A stretch of 64,000 nt of DNA from Thalassia testudinum (Eukaryota > Streptophyta > Magnoliopsida > Alismatales > Hydrocharitaceae): contig JAZHRO010000063.1 in assembly GCA_037157565.1 (NCBI GenBank), positions 87,448,001 to 87,512,000 on the forward strand, written 5' to 3'. A program made the translations under genes and the position numbers. Positions 11,453 through 22,767 of the stretch are shown one piece after another. The notes under the pieces are model-generated. The model saw only the letters and a list, made by a program, of their open reading frames with translations. It was not told where the DNA came from and ran no database searches. Position 1 is the stretch's first letter, and each line of letters starts with the position of its first letter.

Positions 11453-12040
11453 TGATGTACATGCATCTAATTAACCTAAAATGTCTATTAATGCATATTC
11501 TTAGTGTCACATTAGCATTATATATTGTAAATAGTGCATAACATGCATAATCATGCATTTAGGTCAAGTTGTATAAATTGTATAGTAATTGTCTCCTTTT
11601 TATGGCCAAGGACAGGGCAACTTGTTAATCGGGGCCTCGGATCAAACATCCAACCGTACGGATTTGATCAGGGCTACGATTGGAGTTCAACGACTCCATG
11701 ATCGCCCTGATTGGACATTTGTAGCACCTGATAGAGACTGAGGAAACCTAAAGATAAAGGGCCAAGATGGTGTTAATCTGCACCTTAGACGACAAATTCG
11801 ACCACATGGATGGGTTCGAATGGACGATGGCAGCCTAATGGCGTGAAAATCGATCCAATCTGACACTCGTGGCACCATCTACAACACTCAGAAGATGGAC
11901 GGCCTAGATGGCGCTACGTGGCGCCATCATAGCCACCCATCACCGGCTGTAGCTCTTCAAGCAATGCTTGATATAGACCATCAGATGAAGATCTAACGGT
12001 CGAGATCGGTCGTGCACGAAATCATCGTCGCGCCTCAATT

Positions 12041-12105
12041 GCACGTGTAGCGCAACGGTTAGGGCGCTGCGTAGGCGGGAGACAAAGGTTCGAATCACAT
12101 GCAGC
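12041..12105 (+). other. tRNA-like pol III box A / box B segment inside F1 LTR
   Basis: TAGCGCAACGG (12048-12058) fits the box A consensus and sits in a D-arm-like hairpin GCGC-AACGGTTAGG-GCGC. GGTTCGAATCA (12087-12097) matches box B in 10 of 11 positions. Start-to-start distance is 39, as in tRNAs and tRNA-derived SINEs. The flanks do not form an acceptor stem, so this is not an intact tRNA gene. The F2 LTR has only a degenerate counterpart near 34075-34125. It may be a captured SINE head. Confidence 0.5.
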
Positions 12106-12451
12106 ATCGCCTCCCCGCATGCGAGCACACCATCACAGCCGTGCAATTGACATCGAGTGGCACGGATCAGCCGATAGTGCCCATGCAGGATCAAACGCGT
12201 AGCGCGATTGCCGATCACACGTGAGAGCGCGGCGCTGACGAGGAGCAGTTTAAGCCATCTGATCTTGAGATCGGATGGCTGAGCGTGTACGAACGTGTCC
12301 ATGTGTTGAGAGTGCAAATGCGAGGGGCGTGCATGTGGCGCATGCACATCGGCCATGTTTAGGCCTTTAGTTACAGATTTATCCGTCACTAAAGGTCCTG
12401 AATTAATGTTTTTGATGTTGAAATGTCCAAAATGCCCCCACTCCTTGCAAC

Positions 12452-12459
12452 TATAAAAG
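12452..12459 (+). promoter_or_regulatory. TATA box of F1 LTR
   Basis: TATAAAAG followed by GAGACCCC, conserved at 34456 in F2 and, as TATAAAATGAG, in the related G LTR. Confidence 0.6.
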
Positions 12460-13104
12460 GAGACCCCTACCCTATGAATTTCTCATCCCTTCCTTCTCCT
12501 CTCTCCCTCTCTAAAGCTTAAGAGAAGCTTGTCCCACACCTGAGATGCTCCTTAAGAGTTAAAACCAAGTTTTTGCCCCTATTCTGGAAGCGAATCCCGC
12601 GATGATGACGACGTGCTACTTTGTTCCCGTTCCTTCTACCTCGTTCTCCTTCTTCCCACTCCATTCCCCGTCTTCCAGGTGTTGTCCCATCCAGCTCATC
12701 CTCCAAGCGATCGTCAAGGATGATAACTTCTCTCTCCCTTCTTTTTCCGCTTTCTAGAGTAGAATTTCCTGCTTTCTAGTTCTAACAATTTCCCGCTTTC
12801 TAGTGTAATAATTTCCCACTTTCCTAGTTGTAAAACATTATTCAATATCAAGTGATTGTTCTTTCTCTCTCTCTCTTATTATTTATATTTTTTCCATTGC
12901 GATTATTTCGCCCTTTAAACAAAAATACAAAAAAAATATAACTGCGGATTTTGAGATCGACATAGCCTCCCTATGTTAGACCCAGAATTTCTATATAGAT
13001 TTTTCGATATAAATTTTATTTGTTGAATAGATTTCTTCGCAACTTAAACTACAACGACGGGTTTTCAAATCCAATTATGAACGCGTAGTTCTCCGCCATC
13101 AACA

Positions 13105-14741
13105 ATTATGCATGCATCATTGGGGGATAATATGGAGCTATGCTACTAAGTAGTAAATAAATCATTAAATCTATGAAGGACTATAATCTAGTCTAGCAGA
13201 ACTAAGGGCATTTAGAGGTTGGAGAAGTTGATCCTAGTCTAGGCTTGGCGTGGAGGTGGTGGCATCATGGTGGAGCTCATGAACATGGAGGTGGAGGTGG
13301 TGATGGCTTATGGAAGGTGTAGTTGTGCTAAAAGACCAAGATGGACCAAATGGCCACCCCTTAGGTCTTTTTATAGACCTAAGGGAAGCTCTATAGAGAA
13401 TTATGGAATTCTCTAGAGCGACCAATGGTGGGAGCTTGTGGGAGACTGAGAGAGAGGATGGATGGTGGTTTTTAGATCCACCAAATGTGGATCTAAAAAT
13501 TGAATGGCTCTTGGTTGTTAATTTTAGCAACCAAGGAAACAACACATGGTAGAAAGTTCTATAGAACTCTAGGCTAGGTATTTTCGTGTGGATGGTGTGT
13601 GTGGGTGTGTGTGGGTCAAAACTTAGGTGGCTAGGTTGACTAGGTTAGGTTCTAGTGGGTTTAGGTCAAGGTAGGTCTCAAATTTGGGTTGTAAACCCTA
13701 ATTCACTTAGGTAAAGTGCAATTAAACCTAATACAAGTTTAATTGGGTGTGTGGAAACCTAATTGAGAGTAAAATAACTCAATTAAGTCAGGTCTAGGTC
13801 AATTGGACTCTCACTGAGTCCAATTGGACAATGTGTGCTAAGATCAAGGCTGAATTGGACTCAATGAGTCCAATTGAATAGGCTGATGAAATTGACTATG
13901 ATCCAAGTTAATTAGGTTTAGTGAGAACCTAATTAGGTCCTTAAGGAGGTCTAGAGGTGAGGTACTAGGGTGAAGGCACCTTAATTTAGGTTCCTAGGGG
14001 GTTAGAATTGGGTTTAGGGAGCTAGAGATCCAAGATCTCGGCTTGAATCTCAAAACAGGGTCTGGAGGGCAGTTCTGGACATCCAATAAAGTTATCAGAC
14101 AACTTATAATGAAAAATCAGAAGTCTAGACTTATTGTCTGGATGTCCAATCAGAGTCAGGAAGGATTCTGCAGAAATTGGGCGTCCGACCAAGTGTTTGG
14201 ATGTCCAATAACACTACAAAAGTGAGTTTAAGGTGTGCGAGAGTTGGCTAAGGATTCTGGACGTCCTATAACTCATTTGGACATCCAGATAGAGGCTGGA
14301 ATTAGGGTTTTAAGGTTTCCTTGGGTGCAGTGACCTAATCTATGGGTGGCAAAGGCTTGTGGAAGCTTCTACGCAGTCCTAGGGCTAGGATGGACCTAAG
14401 TTCTTCACAATTTATTACTTTATTCCTACTTAATAGAATTGCATACCTTAACTCCCTTACATTATTATCTACTACATCTAATCTAGGTCTTCCACTCCAG
14501 CTCTGCTGCAACACCAGTTATTCTTTATTCTTCAGATCCAGCTTCAAATCTAGCTTCTGATTAGCTATTACCTGCAATTGACATAATGCACCTAATCATT
14601 ACATTATAGCATTATTTTATGCATAGCTAAAAGAAAATAGTAAAGGTGCTAGTAATGCTTATGCATGCATGAATTACCCTAACTTATGCTAAGTCCTAGC
14701 CTAATTTTGGTCAATTAAAACCTATGATTACTACGCAATCA
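13105..14741 (-). repeat. B 3' LTR, truncated by F1
   Basis: Same sequence as 20471-22195 with some divergence; the last about 430 bp of the LTR are missing here because F1 entered at 13104/13105. The 5' edge reads TGATTGCGTAGTAATCA on the minus strand. Confidence 0.85.
13359..13498. repeat. Cluster of three inverted repeats around TATA, B 3' LTR
   Basis: CCTTAGGTCT/AGACCTAAGG (13359-13384) enclosing the TATA core; a partly degraded CTCTATAGAGAATT/AATTCTCTAGAGCG pair around 13389-13420; TTTTAGATCCAC/GTGGATCTAAAA (13470-13498). The same three are in the 5' LTR at 20803-20942. Confidence 0.75.
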
Positions 14742-14776
14742 TACCCCCATGCCTAAATATTGCTAGTCCCTAGCAA
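14742..14776 (-). other. B 3' hairpin plus polypurine tract
   Basis: On the minus strand TTGCTAG/GGA/CTAGCAA, then TATTTAGGCATGGGGGTA directly before the LTR. Confidence 0.85.
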
Positions 14777-16500
14777 ATGCGAGACTAAATTTTTCACATA
14801 AGGGTCCATAAGGGATTGATTATTTTATCAAGTGTATGCCTAGAGATTTTTCTCCTTTCTATTTTCATACTATGCTCTAGAAATCAAGACAATCGTGAAA
14901 GTGTAGCTATGTAGCTTTTGCAATGGATTCAAGTGAAAAACTAATTCACCTCTAAAACCTGTATTTGAACTCTAGTAAAAATTCTAGTGGGATAGGTAGA
15001 TTTCTTCCCTTGGGGTATTCAAGATATTCTATGAATTCCACCAAGCTTTAAGCTTAAGTAGTGAATCATAGAGGGAAAAGATTATATATTTGGTGGCTCA
15101 CTCTCGACTGGTGCTACATAGAGATTAGTACTATAGAATCTAGATTCCCAAATTATTATGTAATTCAACTCAGAGAAAGACGAGAAAACTGTACTCTCTT
15201 TTGGTTCCTTTGTATTCATTCTCTCTTTTTCTTTTCTTTTCTTTTCTTTCTTTTTCTTAGAGCTCACAATCTCACTAGATTCACACATATGACCTGTATT
15301 TGGTGGTCTCATTTGGCATTAACACTTTAATTGAGTTCCCATAACTCTATCACTAAGTCAGAATTCTTCAGCTAGTATTCGAGCAGTCAGAAACACAAGA
15401 AAGGTGGGTTAAGGCCATATTTGGTGGATCTCAAATTTATTTGGTGGTATTACCTCAATGCAACTGAAATAAACACTAAATATTCACTCTTTTTTTTCTT
15501 GCTTTTCTTTCTTTTTCTAATTTTTTTTTCTCTTTTTTTTATTTCATTTTTTTAATTTTTTTTCTATGTATAATTTTTTTTTTCAACACAACACAAGCTA
15601 GCATACATTCATGAACTTTATTGAGGAGGCATTATTACGGATTGGTGGTACTCAAAAGACATTGGATGGCTTATTTGGTGGAAGTGCCTACTCACGACAC
15701 TAGGAGAGACAGATAGGACAATGTATTTCTAACCTTGATATCAATACCCTCCTTCAGCTGAGGATTCCGTAAAGAATGGTCGTAACCATCCACCTTATCC
15801 CTAGTCTTATGAAAACTCACTCTCCGCGTATTTGCCTTATTTGGTGACTCTCAAAATTTCACACAAAAATGTATACGCAGGAACCGAGAGTGGAAACTAT
15901 GCCTAATCTCTGAGTATCATCACCTAATTATTTAGGATTCTGGATTCCCTACACTAATCTTAGAGCACCAGTACACTCTACTCTCATCTCACACTATTTG
16001 GTGGAATTGTGGAGGAAAATCTCCCTAGCTCCCAAAATACTATCCAAGGGTTCAGGAAAAGAAGCACTACTTCTTCTTGACAAACTAATGACATTTATCA
16101 GCCTTCATCGTGAATCCATTTCAAATTCTACGTCTATGTGAAAAATTATACTGGATTTCAGATTATAGGAATCAACTATAAGATAAAATCCCTAATGCAT
16201 TCTCTTAATAAGATAATCTTATTCATGGATGCACTATGTATATATGCTATAAACAAGTAACCTCTTATATTCGTACTTCATGAAATTTCCCTTTCGGGTT
16301 ACATTCAGCTTGACCCTAGATGTAGAACAAAAGGTGAACGGGTGAGTTGGAAGTGGCTTTTGCAGATTATTTTTATCTCCAATGCGAACATTGGAGGTGG
16401 AGTCAGTTGTTCTTTTATTTAGGGTCCTAAAGTACGTTTGACATGCAGCTCCAGGGTTTTCCTAAATGTTGGCAAAAAAATTTTTAGTTTTGTCTTATCT
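14777..16500 (-). other. B 3' noncoding region
   Basis: No ORF of note. Holds the CCACCAAATA repeats, purine-rich runs (15220-15260 and 15484-15590 seen as T/C-rich on the plus strand) and extended homology to G 26410-27930. Confidence 0.7.
15086..16004 (-). repeat. Interspersed CCACCAAATA motif, eight copies
   Basis: Plus-strand TATTTGGTGG or close variants at about 15086, 15297, 15417, 15438, 15641, 15672, 15838 and 15995. On the RNA sense strand this is CCACCAAATA. Spacing is irregular (20-210 bases), so this is not a simple tandem array. Most copies have counterparts in G. Confidence 0.7.
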
Positions 16501-16537
16501 ACCCCCCCATGCCTAAGTTCTTGCATGTCCTCATGCA
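16501..16537 (-). other. B internal hairpin plus polypurine tract
   Basis: Sense strand: stem TGCATG / AGGA / CATGCA, then AAGAACTTAGGCATGGGGGGG. The stem differs from the CAATG/CATTG of the other families but pairing and the AGGA loop are kept. Confidence 0.75.
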
Positions 16538-16955
16538 TCAATATAAAAGAAAATAAATACATCAAGGAGTAAATGGGTAGAAATCACCTGGAATTGCTCC
16601 TGAATTTTAATGTTTAGCATCAGCCAACCTGACAGTATACAATATGCGAAAGGGAAATATGCTAAAAGAAAAATATGCTATGTATAAAAAATGGTATGTA
16701 TAGGTGATAGATACGAAGTAGATGTTGAGTTTAATGCATTCAGCTGGGCAAAAACTCAATCAGATGTATCAGTTCTAGCATAGAAGCCAGTTAAGATTAG
16801 GAGAAAGTTGTGCTCGTATGCTCCCAGAATCAATGGTCCAGAGATGCGAACCAGCTAATTATGCACCCCTACTCCAAAAGTCTAGCTATAAGAAAGTGTG
16901 GAGTAGTGGTGGAAAATAGAGGATAATCAAAGGAGGGATCATGATGTTGATTCAG

Positions 16956-18400
16956 CTAATTTATCATGTCCCACAATTCAGCAGGAAGTTGTTGAGGGAG
17001 TAGATCAAAATGTATCTTAGAAACATAATCTGAGTCATAGGGATCATCATAACGATAATTGACATCAAAGATCATGCCCTCTCCAGGCTCTGGATCATAT
17101 GCGGGTATCCATGAAAGTAGAAGATCAGTGGGGAGGTCACTGAAATCCTCATTAGAAATTACTTCATCCTCATCATTACTCATCTCTGACTCATCAGAGG
17201 CTGACTCTTCCGGCTCCGAGTTGAGCCATCCATTAGTTTGACTAGGATGGTAGGTAAGTCCTCAGCTCATTCTGCTTAAAGCTCACCCTCGTATGCGTTG
17301 GGCTCCTCAGTAATTCCTGCCTCAGGTAGCATATTTATTTCTTCAATCAAGTTATCAATAGCTACTTCTGGTATTCAAATGTCAAGGTCAGGGATAGAAA
17401 GTGTCATCTCATAATCTCTAGCATCTGCATTAGGGACGTAGGTGAAAGAAGAATAGTGCAGATCAGAAGATGTTGGCTCTAGCACAGGTTCACCTACAAT
17501 GGGAAGTGGCTTAGGCTGATCAGTAGTGTCACATGTAATGTTTGCCTCAAGATCCATATCCTTAAATGGATATACTTCCCTTATCACGGTTGGGTTACCT
17601 AACCCAAGAGGTATCTCTTAGGATTCAAGATAATCCGATTGTGGTTTAATTCTGGAGATATCAGTCCTTTCCTCAGTTTCCTGAATGGAGTTCTCAGACG
17701 AACCCATTTTGAATATTTCCTGCTCTTGTCCCATATCCAAGCTGGATTCTTCTTCCCCCAAATTATCTTCTGGCATCTGCTCCTGAGAATCTCCTGTGTG
17801 TCCGTCCGACATAGTCATTTCAGATTCTTCAAGGTCTTCAAGGCTATTTTCCACTTGATATCTCAAAAGCAGTAGTTCTTGAGTTTCTCGATTTTGTCCA
17901 ATTAGCCTTGTTATCCCTGTTGTTCCCTGAAGGAGCTCCATCACAGCTTGATATAGAATCCAGCTTTGTCTTTAGTTCAGCTCAGTGATAGCTTGGATTT
18001 CGTGTAGATAGGATGCAGCCTTTTCCTTAGCGCTAGCTATAGCTCTCGGTATTCTGTAATGCAGTCGCATATGCACTGGTAGCTCTTCAGGGGTTCTAGG
18101 GGGTGAATCATGTCTACCCATATTCCATGGGTGAGATGCAGGAGTGTGAAATCCATATCCTGGGTTATAAGATGCAGTCCTTTGAGGAGCCGAATGGTAT
18201 GGGTCATAATATCCAGGGTCAGGATATGGGTTAACCATTTCGATAACCTGAGGAGAAGGATCAGGCGAAGTGAAAAGTCATCTTCACCACCTTAGGTTCT
18301 GATCCTAAGGTTGAGTTGATTCAGTGACTCGGGCTCTCAGATAAGCTCGTGGGTCTAGCTCTTCTGGATCCTGATTAGGTCCAGATCCAGGGTTAGCCAT
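16956..18400 (-). pseudogene. B acidic ORF, unknown protein (broken)
   Basis: I do not recognise this protein. The ATG at 18400 (MANPGSGPNQDPEELD) is taken as start. Then come a Tyr/Pro/Gly-rich stretch (PYPDPGYYDPYHSAP, ASYNPGYGF; 18240-18110), a helical or coiled-coil part with IGQNRETQELLLLRY, and a long acidic part rich in Glu, Asp, Ser and Met (17900-17180). It ends WIPAYDPEPGEG, NYRYDDPYDSDYVSKI and LPAELWDMIN before the stop at 16956. Stops or frameshifts interrupt it at least five times. Position (between leader and internal polypurine tract) and layout match the A-family and G ORFs; sequence similarity to them is weak. It could be a remnant of the Tyr/Pro-rich gag C-terminus or an unrelated accessory gene. 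Confidence 0.5.
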
Positions 18401-20021
18401 TGCAGCTAAGTAGATAGAAGAGGGTGGGGGGAGAAGATGGTCCTAGAGAGGTGACTCTCCTCCTTGGGAGCAGCTCGCAAGGTCCAACTAGTCGAGGTCT
18501 GAGTGACCTCCTTCCTTACATACACCACCCAACCCCTAGGTTGGTGTAGCCAAGCCAGACAAGGCTAAGGCCCTATCAATCAGATGGTCCTTATCATCGG
18601 ATGACCAAATTTTTCATTTTAAGTTCGAATTCCTAAAGAAAAATTCGTCGTACAACCAACTAAAAGTGATTCCCACCTCTCAAGCTAACCCAGCCAGTCT
18701 GGTTACGAGGGGACTAAGGGGAAGGTTCTTCCTTCGGCTCACGCCTCTGATTTCGTTACACCTTAATCGCGGTCATTTGACACTACCCTACAAACTTAGT
18801 CACTAGGTTCGGCAAGAGAGGTTGAAGCCACCCAGTAGTACAACAACGAATTCGGGTTTGCTTACATGTTTTAAAATTAATTTGAGATTGTTTTTCTTTA
18901 GTTGGGGTTTGTGGTGAGTGGCCCACCAAGTGACCAAGCTCACTGGCTAAACACTAGACTTGACTAAGTATACACTAGCCAAAGTGTGGTCTCTAGAATG
19001 TAACCCTAAAGGTATAACCTAGGGTTCATGCAATTCTAGGGTTTTCTTCTTTGCGATTTTAGTAGACCAATGAAACACAAATAATTCTCTGGATAAAATT
19101 TGAATCCAAATAAACTAAACTTTTTCAAGTAGATTCCTTTTTCAATTATCTTTTCAAAGAATATTTTTTTGTGATTTTTACTATTTCAACCGAATTTCTA
19201 GGGATTTTTGAATGTCAGGGGGTCAAAATTGGAATTGTGACTCCTGGTTGGTTTCTCTAATTGAAATAGTATCAAATGATCTTAAAAAATTAAGGAAAAA
19301 TATTGGAATTAAAGCCAATGAGATCAGCTTGCAAACCCACCATTTTTAGTCAAAACAGCTTTGCGGATTATTTAGAATTGCTTTTCTAATTATAAAAAAT
19401 TTCAAATCTGGGTTAGTCTGACCCCCTTGCACTTTGCAAATTTTTAAAAATTTTGTACTTAAAATTTTTTCAAATGATTAGTTCCATTTTAAAGGTGGTT
19501 TAAAAATTAAGATCTAGCCCGAATTTTAGAATTTTTCGTTCATTAATTTTTTGGCAATTGAATTTTTAAATCAAAATTTGAAGCTTGGCTGAAAATCAGA
19601 GGGTGGTGAGGAAGCTTTTGAAAAGGTGTTTGAATTTGAAATTTAAACTTTCCACCAAAATGATTTTTTTTTAATTTTTTTTAAAACATTTTGAAATTTT
19701 CTTTTTTTTCTTACTTTTTTTTTCAAAACTAACTAATCCTAAGATTCAAAAAGGGAAACCTATTCTAACTACCTAATTTTTTTTATTTTTTTCACAAAAA
19801 TAATTAGGCTTTTTTTTTCAAATGAAATTGCTAGAAGGAAATCTAACCTAAGGTTCAAATCAAACCTAGACTAAGAAATATATTATGTGCACCTGGTTTT
19901 TTTTTCCGCACTCGTTGTGTGCGCAGATCCCAATTTTTCCTTATTTTCCTGCACATGAAAAGATAAGCAGAGGAAGATTTATTAGTGAATTCTAGAGATC
20001 AAAATAAAAAATAACGTTGCC
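18401..20021 (-). other. B leader
   Basis: No coding region. AT-rich with long T runs on the plus strand (19640-19800). Lies between PBS and acidic ORF. Confidence 0.6.
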
Positions 20022-20039
20022 TCCCCGACAACGATGCCA
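20022..20039 (-). other. Primer-binding site of B (tRNA-Asp)
   Basis: Minus strand TGGCATCGTTGTCGGGGA, three mismatches from the tRNA-Asp complement, two bases after the LTR end. Two of the changes are C to T. Confidence 0.8.
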
Positions 20040-20802
20040 TTTGTTGGGTTCGTAGAGCGTGCATTTGATCAGAAATGCATCGTAGTACAGTTGTGAAATA
20101 CGATCAACAAAAATAATTTATAAGATAACGAGACTTGAGTCCTGGTCGTTCATCTCTGGGAGGCGTTTTGGAAATGTAAATTCAAATTCAATCTTGCTCA
20201 CTCTACTCGTTCAAAATCACATGTCAATTTATACTAAATACATATTGATACACAACATGCTGTTGCCAAGATATCAGAAATTGAAAATATGCAACTTTAA
20301 TCACACCAAAAGATGATAATCAAGCACATGGTGATTTTCAACATATAAATATATATAAATATTTTCATTGAGGCATGATAGACATTACAGCATAGGTAGC
20401 AGAATGCATGTATAGGAAAATTTAAATCTAGCTAGCAGAAAATGACTACATACATGAATCTATAAGGGGGATTATGCATGCATCATTGGGGGAGAATATG
20501 GAGCTACACTACTAAGCAGGAAATAAATCATTAAAACTATGAAGAACTGTAATCTAGTCTAGCAGAACTAAGGGCTTTCAGAGGTGGGCTCTGATGGCCT
20601 TTAAATGGGTAAGAAGAGAAAGAGGGGTGGCCAATGGTGCTTAGGCTAGCCCTTGGAGAGAGGTTGGAGAAGTTGATCCTGGTCTAGGCTTGGCATGGAG
20701 GTGGTGGCATCATGGTGGAGCTCGTGAACATGGAGGTGGAGGTGGTGATGGCTTATGAAAGGTGGAGCTATGCTAAAAGACAAGATGGACCAAATGGCCA
20801 CC

Positions 20803-20942
20803 CCTTAGGTCTTTTTATAGACCTAAGGGAATCTCTCTAGAGAATTATGGAATTCTCTAGAGAGGCCTATGGTGGGAGCTCATGGGAGAGTGAGAGAGAG
20901 GATGGATGGTGGTTTTTAGATCCACCAAATGTGGATCTAAAA
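20803..20942. repeat. Cluster of three perfect inverted repeats around TATA, B 5' LTR
   Basis: 10-bp arms CCTTAGGTCT (20803-20812) and 20819-20828 with loop TTTTAT; 14-bp arms CTCTCTAGAGAATT (20833-20846) and 20851-20864 with loop ATGG; 12-bp arms TTTTAGATCCAC (20914-20925) and 20931-20942 with loop CAAAT. All three are perfect here. Confidence 0.85.
20811..20820 (-). promoter_or_regulatory. TATA box of B LTR
   Basis: CTATAAAAAG on the minus strand, lying in the loop and inner arm of the 10-bp inverted repeat. Confidence 0.6.
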
Positions 20943-22450
20943 CTTGAATGGCTCTTTATTGCTAATTTTAGCAACCAAGGCAACAACACATGGTAGAAAG
21001 TTCTAGAGAACTCTAGGCTAGGTATTTTCATGTGGATGGTGTGTGTGGGTGTGTGTGGGTTGAAACTTAGGTGGCTAGGTTGATTAGGTTCGGTTCTAGT
21101 GGGTTTAGGTCAAGGTAGGTCTGCAATTTGGGTTGTAAACCCTAATTCACTTAGGTAAAGTGCAATTAAACCTAATACAAGTTTAATTGGGTGTGTGGGA
21201 ACCTAATTAAGAGTAAAATAACTCAATTAAGTCAGGTCTAGGTCAATTGGACTCTCAATGAGTCTAATTGGACAGTATGTGCTGAGATCAAGGCTCAATT
21301 GGACTCAATGAGTCTAATTGAATAGGTTGTTGAAATTGGCTATGATTCAAGTCAATTAGGTTTAGTGAGGACCTAATTAGGTCCTTTGGGAGGTCTAGAG
21401 GTGATGTACTAGGGTCAAGGCACCTTAATTTAGGTTCCTAGGGGGTTAGAATTGGGTTTAGGGAGCTAGAGCTCTAAGATCAAGGCTTGAATATCAAAAC
21501 AGGGTCAGGAGGGCAGTTCTGGATGTCCAATAAAGTTATCAGATGTCTTATAATGAAAAATTAGAAGTCCAAACTTATTGTCTAGACGTCTAATCAAAGT
21601 CAGGAGAGATTCTAGGTTCTGTCTTGGGTATTCTGTAGAAATTGGACGTCTGACCAAGTGTCTGGACATCCAATAACACTACAGAAGTAGGTTTAAGGTG
21701 TGCGGGAGTTGGCTAAGGGTTTTGGACATCCTATAACTCATCTGGACATCCAATTAGAGGCTGGAATTAGGGTTTTAAGGTTTCCTAGGGTGCAGTGACC
21801 TAATCTAAGGGTGGCTAAGGCTTGGGGAAGCTTCTAGACTATCCTAGGGCTAGGATGGACCTAAGTTCTTCATAATTTATTGCTTCATTCCTACTTAATA
21901 GAATTGCATATCTTAACTCTCTTACATTATTATCTACTACATCTAATCTAGGTCTTCCGCTCCAGCTCTGCTGAAGCACCAGTTATTCTTTATTCTTCAG
22001 ATCTAGCTTCTGATCAACTTATTACCTGCAATTGACATAATGCACCTAATCAGTACATTATAGCATTATTTTATGCATAGCTAAAAGAAAGCAGTAAAGG
22101 TGCTAGTAATGCTTATGCATGCATGAATTACCCTAACTTATGCTAAGCCCTAACCTAATTTAGGTCAATTAAGACCTATGATTGTTACACAATCAACTAG
22201 CCAACCCAATCGATCTTCCCTTAGAAACATGTTAAGTTACAGACTTTAGACCTAAGGTTCTCAAGTACTTGCTAAGTTATAGACTAGGTCGGTTAAGGAC
22301 AAGTTGCAAGCATAGGTTTCCTAGATTTCTATCTCTACCCTAGGGTTTATTGGTCCCAGAGATTAAAGCATCAGTGCATGTGCAATGGTCTTATTTACTT
22401 GAGGTTGGTATGATTGCAACCTAGAAAGGGAGTAAGAAGGATTTTTTTTG

Positions 22451-22451
<1 letters not shown>

Positions 22452-22542
<91 letters not shown>
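22452..22542. repeat. (TA)n microsatellite
   Basis: About 90 bases of TA with two TTT interruptions in A3. Shorter TA runs stand at the same place in A2 (37570) and A1 (about 44456), so the tract expanded within the family. Confidence 0.95.
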
Positions 22543-22546
<4 letters not shown>

Positions 22547-22648
22547 TTTGATTTCTCTAAGTCTAACCTTGGATCAACTATCAACACGATCTGTGTTAGA
22601 TTCATTATCCCCATCACCAAACCTCGAAGGGTGCCTGGCTTTCAACGC

Positions 22649-22767
22649 TTTGAGCTAGCCCAGCCCATGGCGACCCCAAGAACATCTGGCAATTGAGACT
22701 TCAAGATAGTATCACCCATCGATTTCTTAGGTGAATTTAGGCCTGTGGCAATCGATACTTTAAGATA
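22649..22767 (-). repeat. A3 copy of the TATCTCGAA triple repeat
   Basis: Three degenerate units with loop sequence TAGCTCAAA, TATCTTGAA or TATCTTAAA on the sense strand, centred at 22653, 22704 and 22763. Confidence 0.6.

Larger units (their letters stand above)
8294..13104 (+). mobile_element. Element F1: 3' part of an autonomous Athila-like element
   Basis: Plus strand: RNase H, integrase, internal polypurine tract, 3' noncoding region, 3' polypurine tract and a complete 3' LTR ending ...ATCAACA at 13104. Its 5' part was separated by insertion of D at 8293/8294 and lies left of the window. F1 itself is inserted in the 3' LTR of B: B sequence resumes at 13105 in the middle of that LTR. Confidence 0.85.
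11453..13104 (+). repeat. F1 3' LTR
   Basis: 1652 bp, TGATGTACATGC...CATCAACA. Matches the F2 LTR at 33356-35180 along its length, diverged. Contains a TATA box (12452) and a tRNA-like segment (12041-12105). Confidence 0.85.
13105..22195 (-). mobile_element. Element B: non-autonomous Athila-like LTR retrotransposon
   Basis: Minus strand, right to left: 5' LTR 22195-20042, PBS, leader, one acidic ORF, internal polypurine tract, repeat-rich 3' noncoding region, 3' polypurine tract, 3' LTR (14741-13105, cut by F1). No gag capsid, protease, RT or integrase motif is visible in any frame. Inserted in A3: the right flank continues with A-family sequence at 22196. Internal organisation and 3' noncoding sequence are homologous to element G. 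Confidence 0.85.
20042..22195 (-). repeat. B 5' LTR
   Basis: 2154 bp; minus strand begins TGATTGTGTAACAATCA (a terminal inverted repeat of its own) and ends ...AACCCAACA. Complete. Confidence 0.85.

Noticed and set aside
12041..12105. Intact tRNA gene
   Set aside because: Box A and box B are good but acceptor and T stems do not pair; kept only as a tRNA-like segment.
15061..15330. Plus-strand 89-codon ORF in the B 3' region
   Set aside because: Antisense to the element; it arises from pyrimidine runs and TTTGGTGG repeats.
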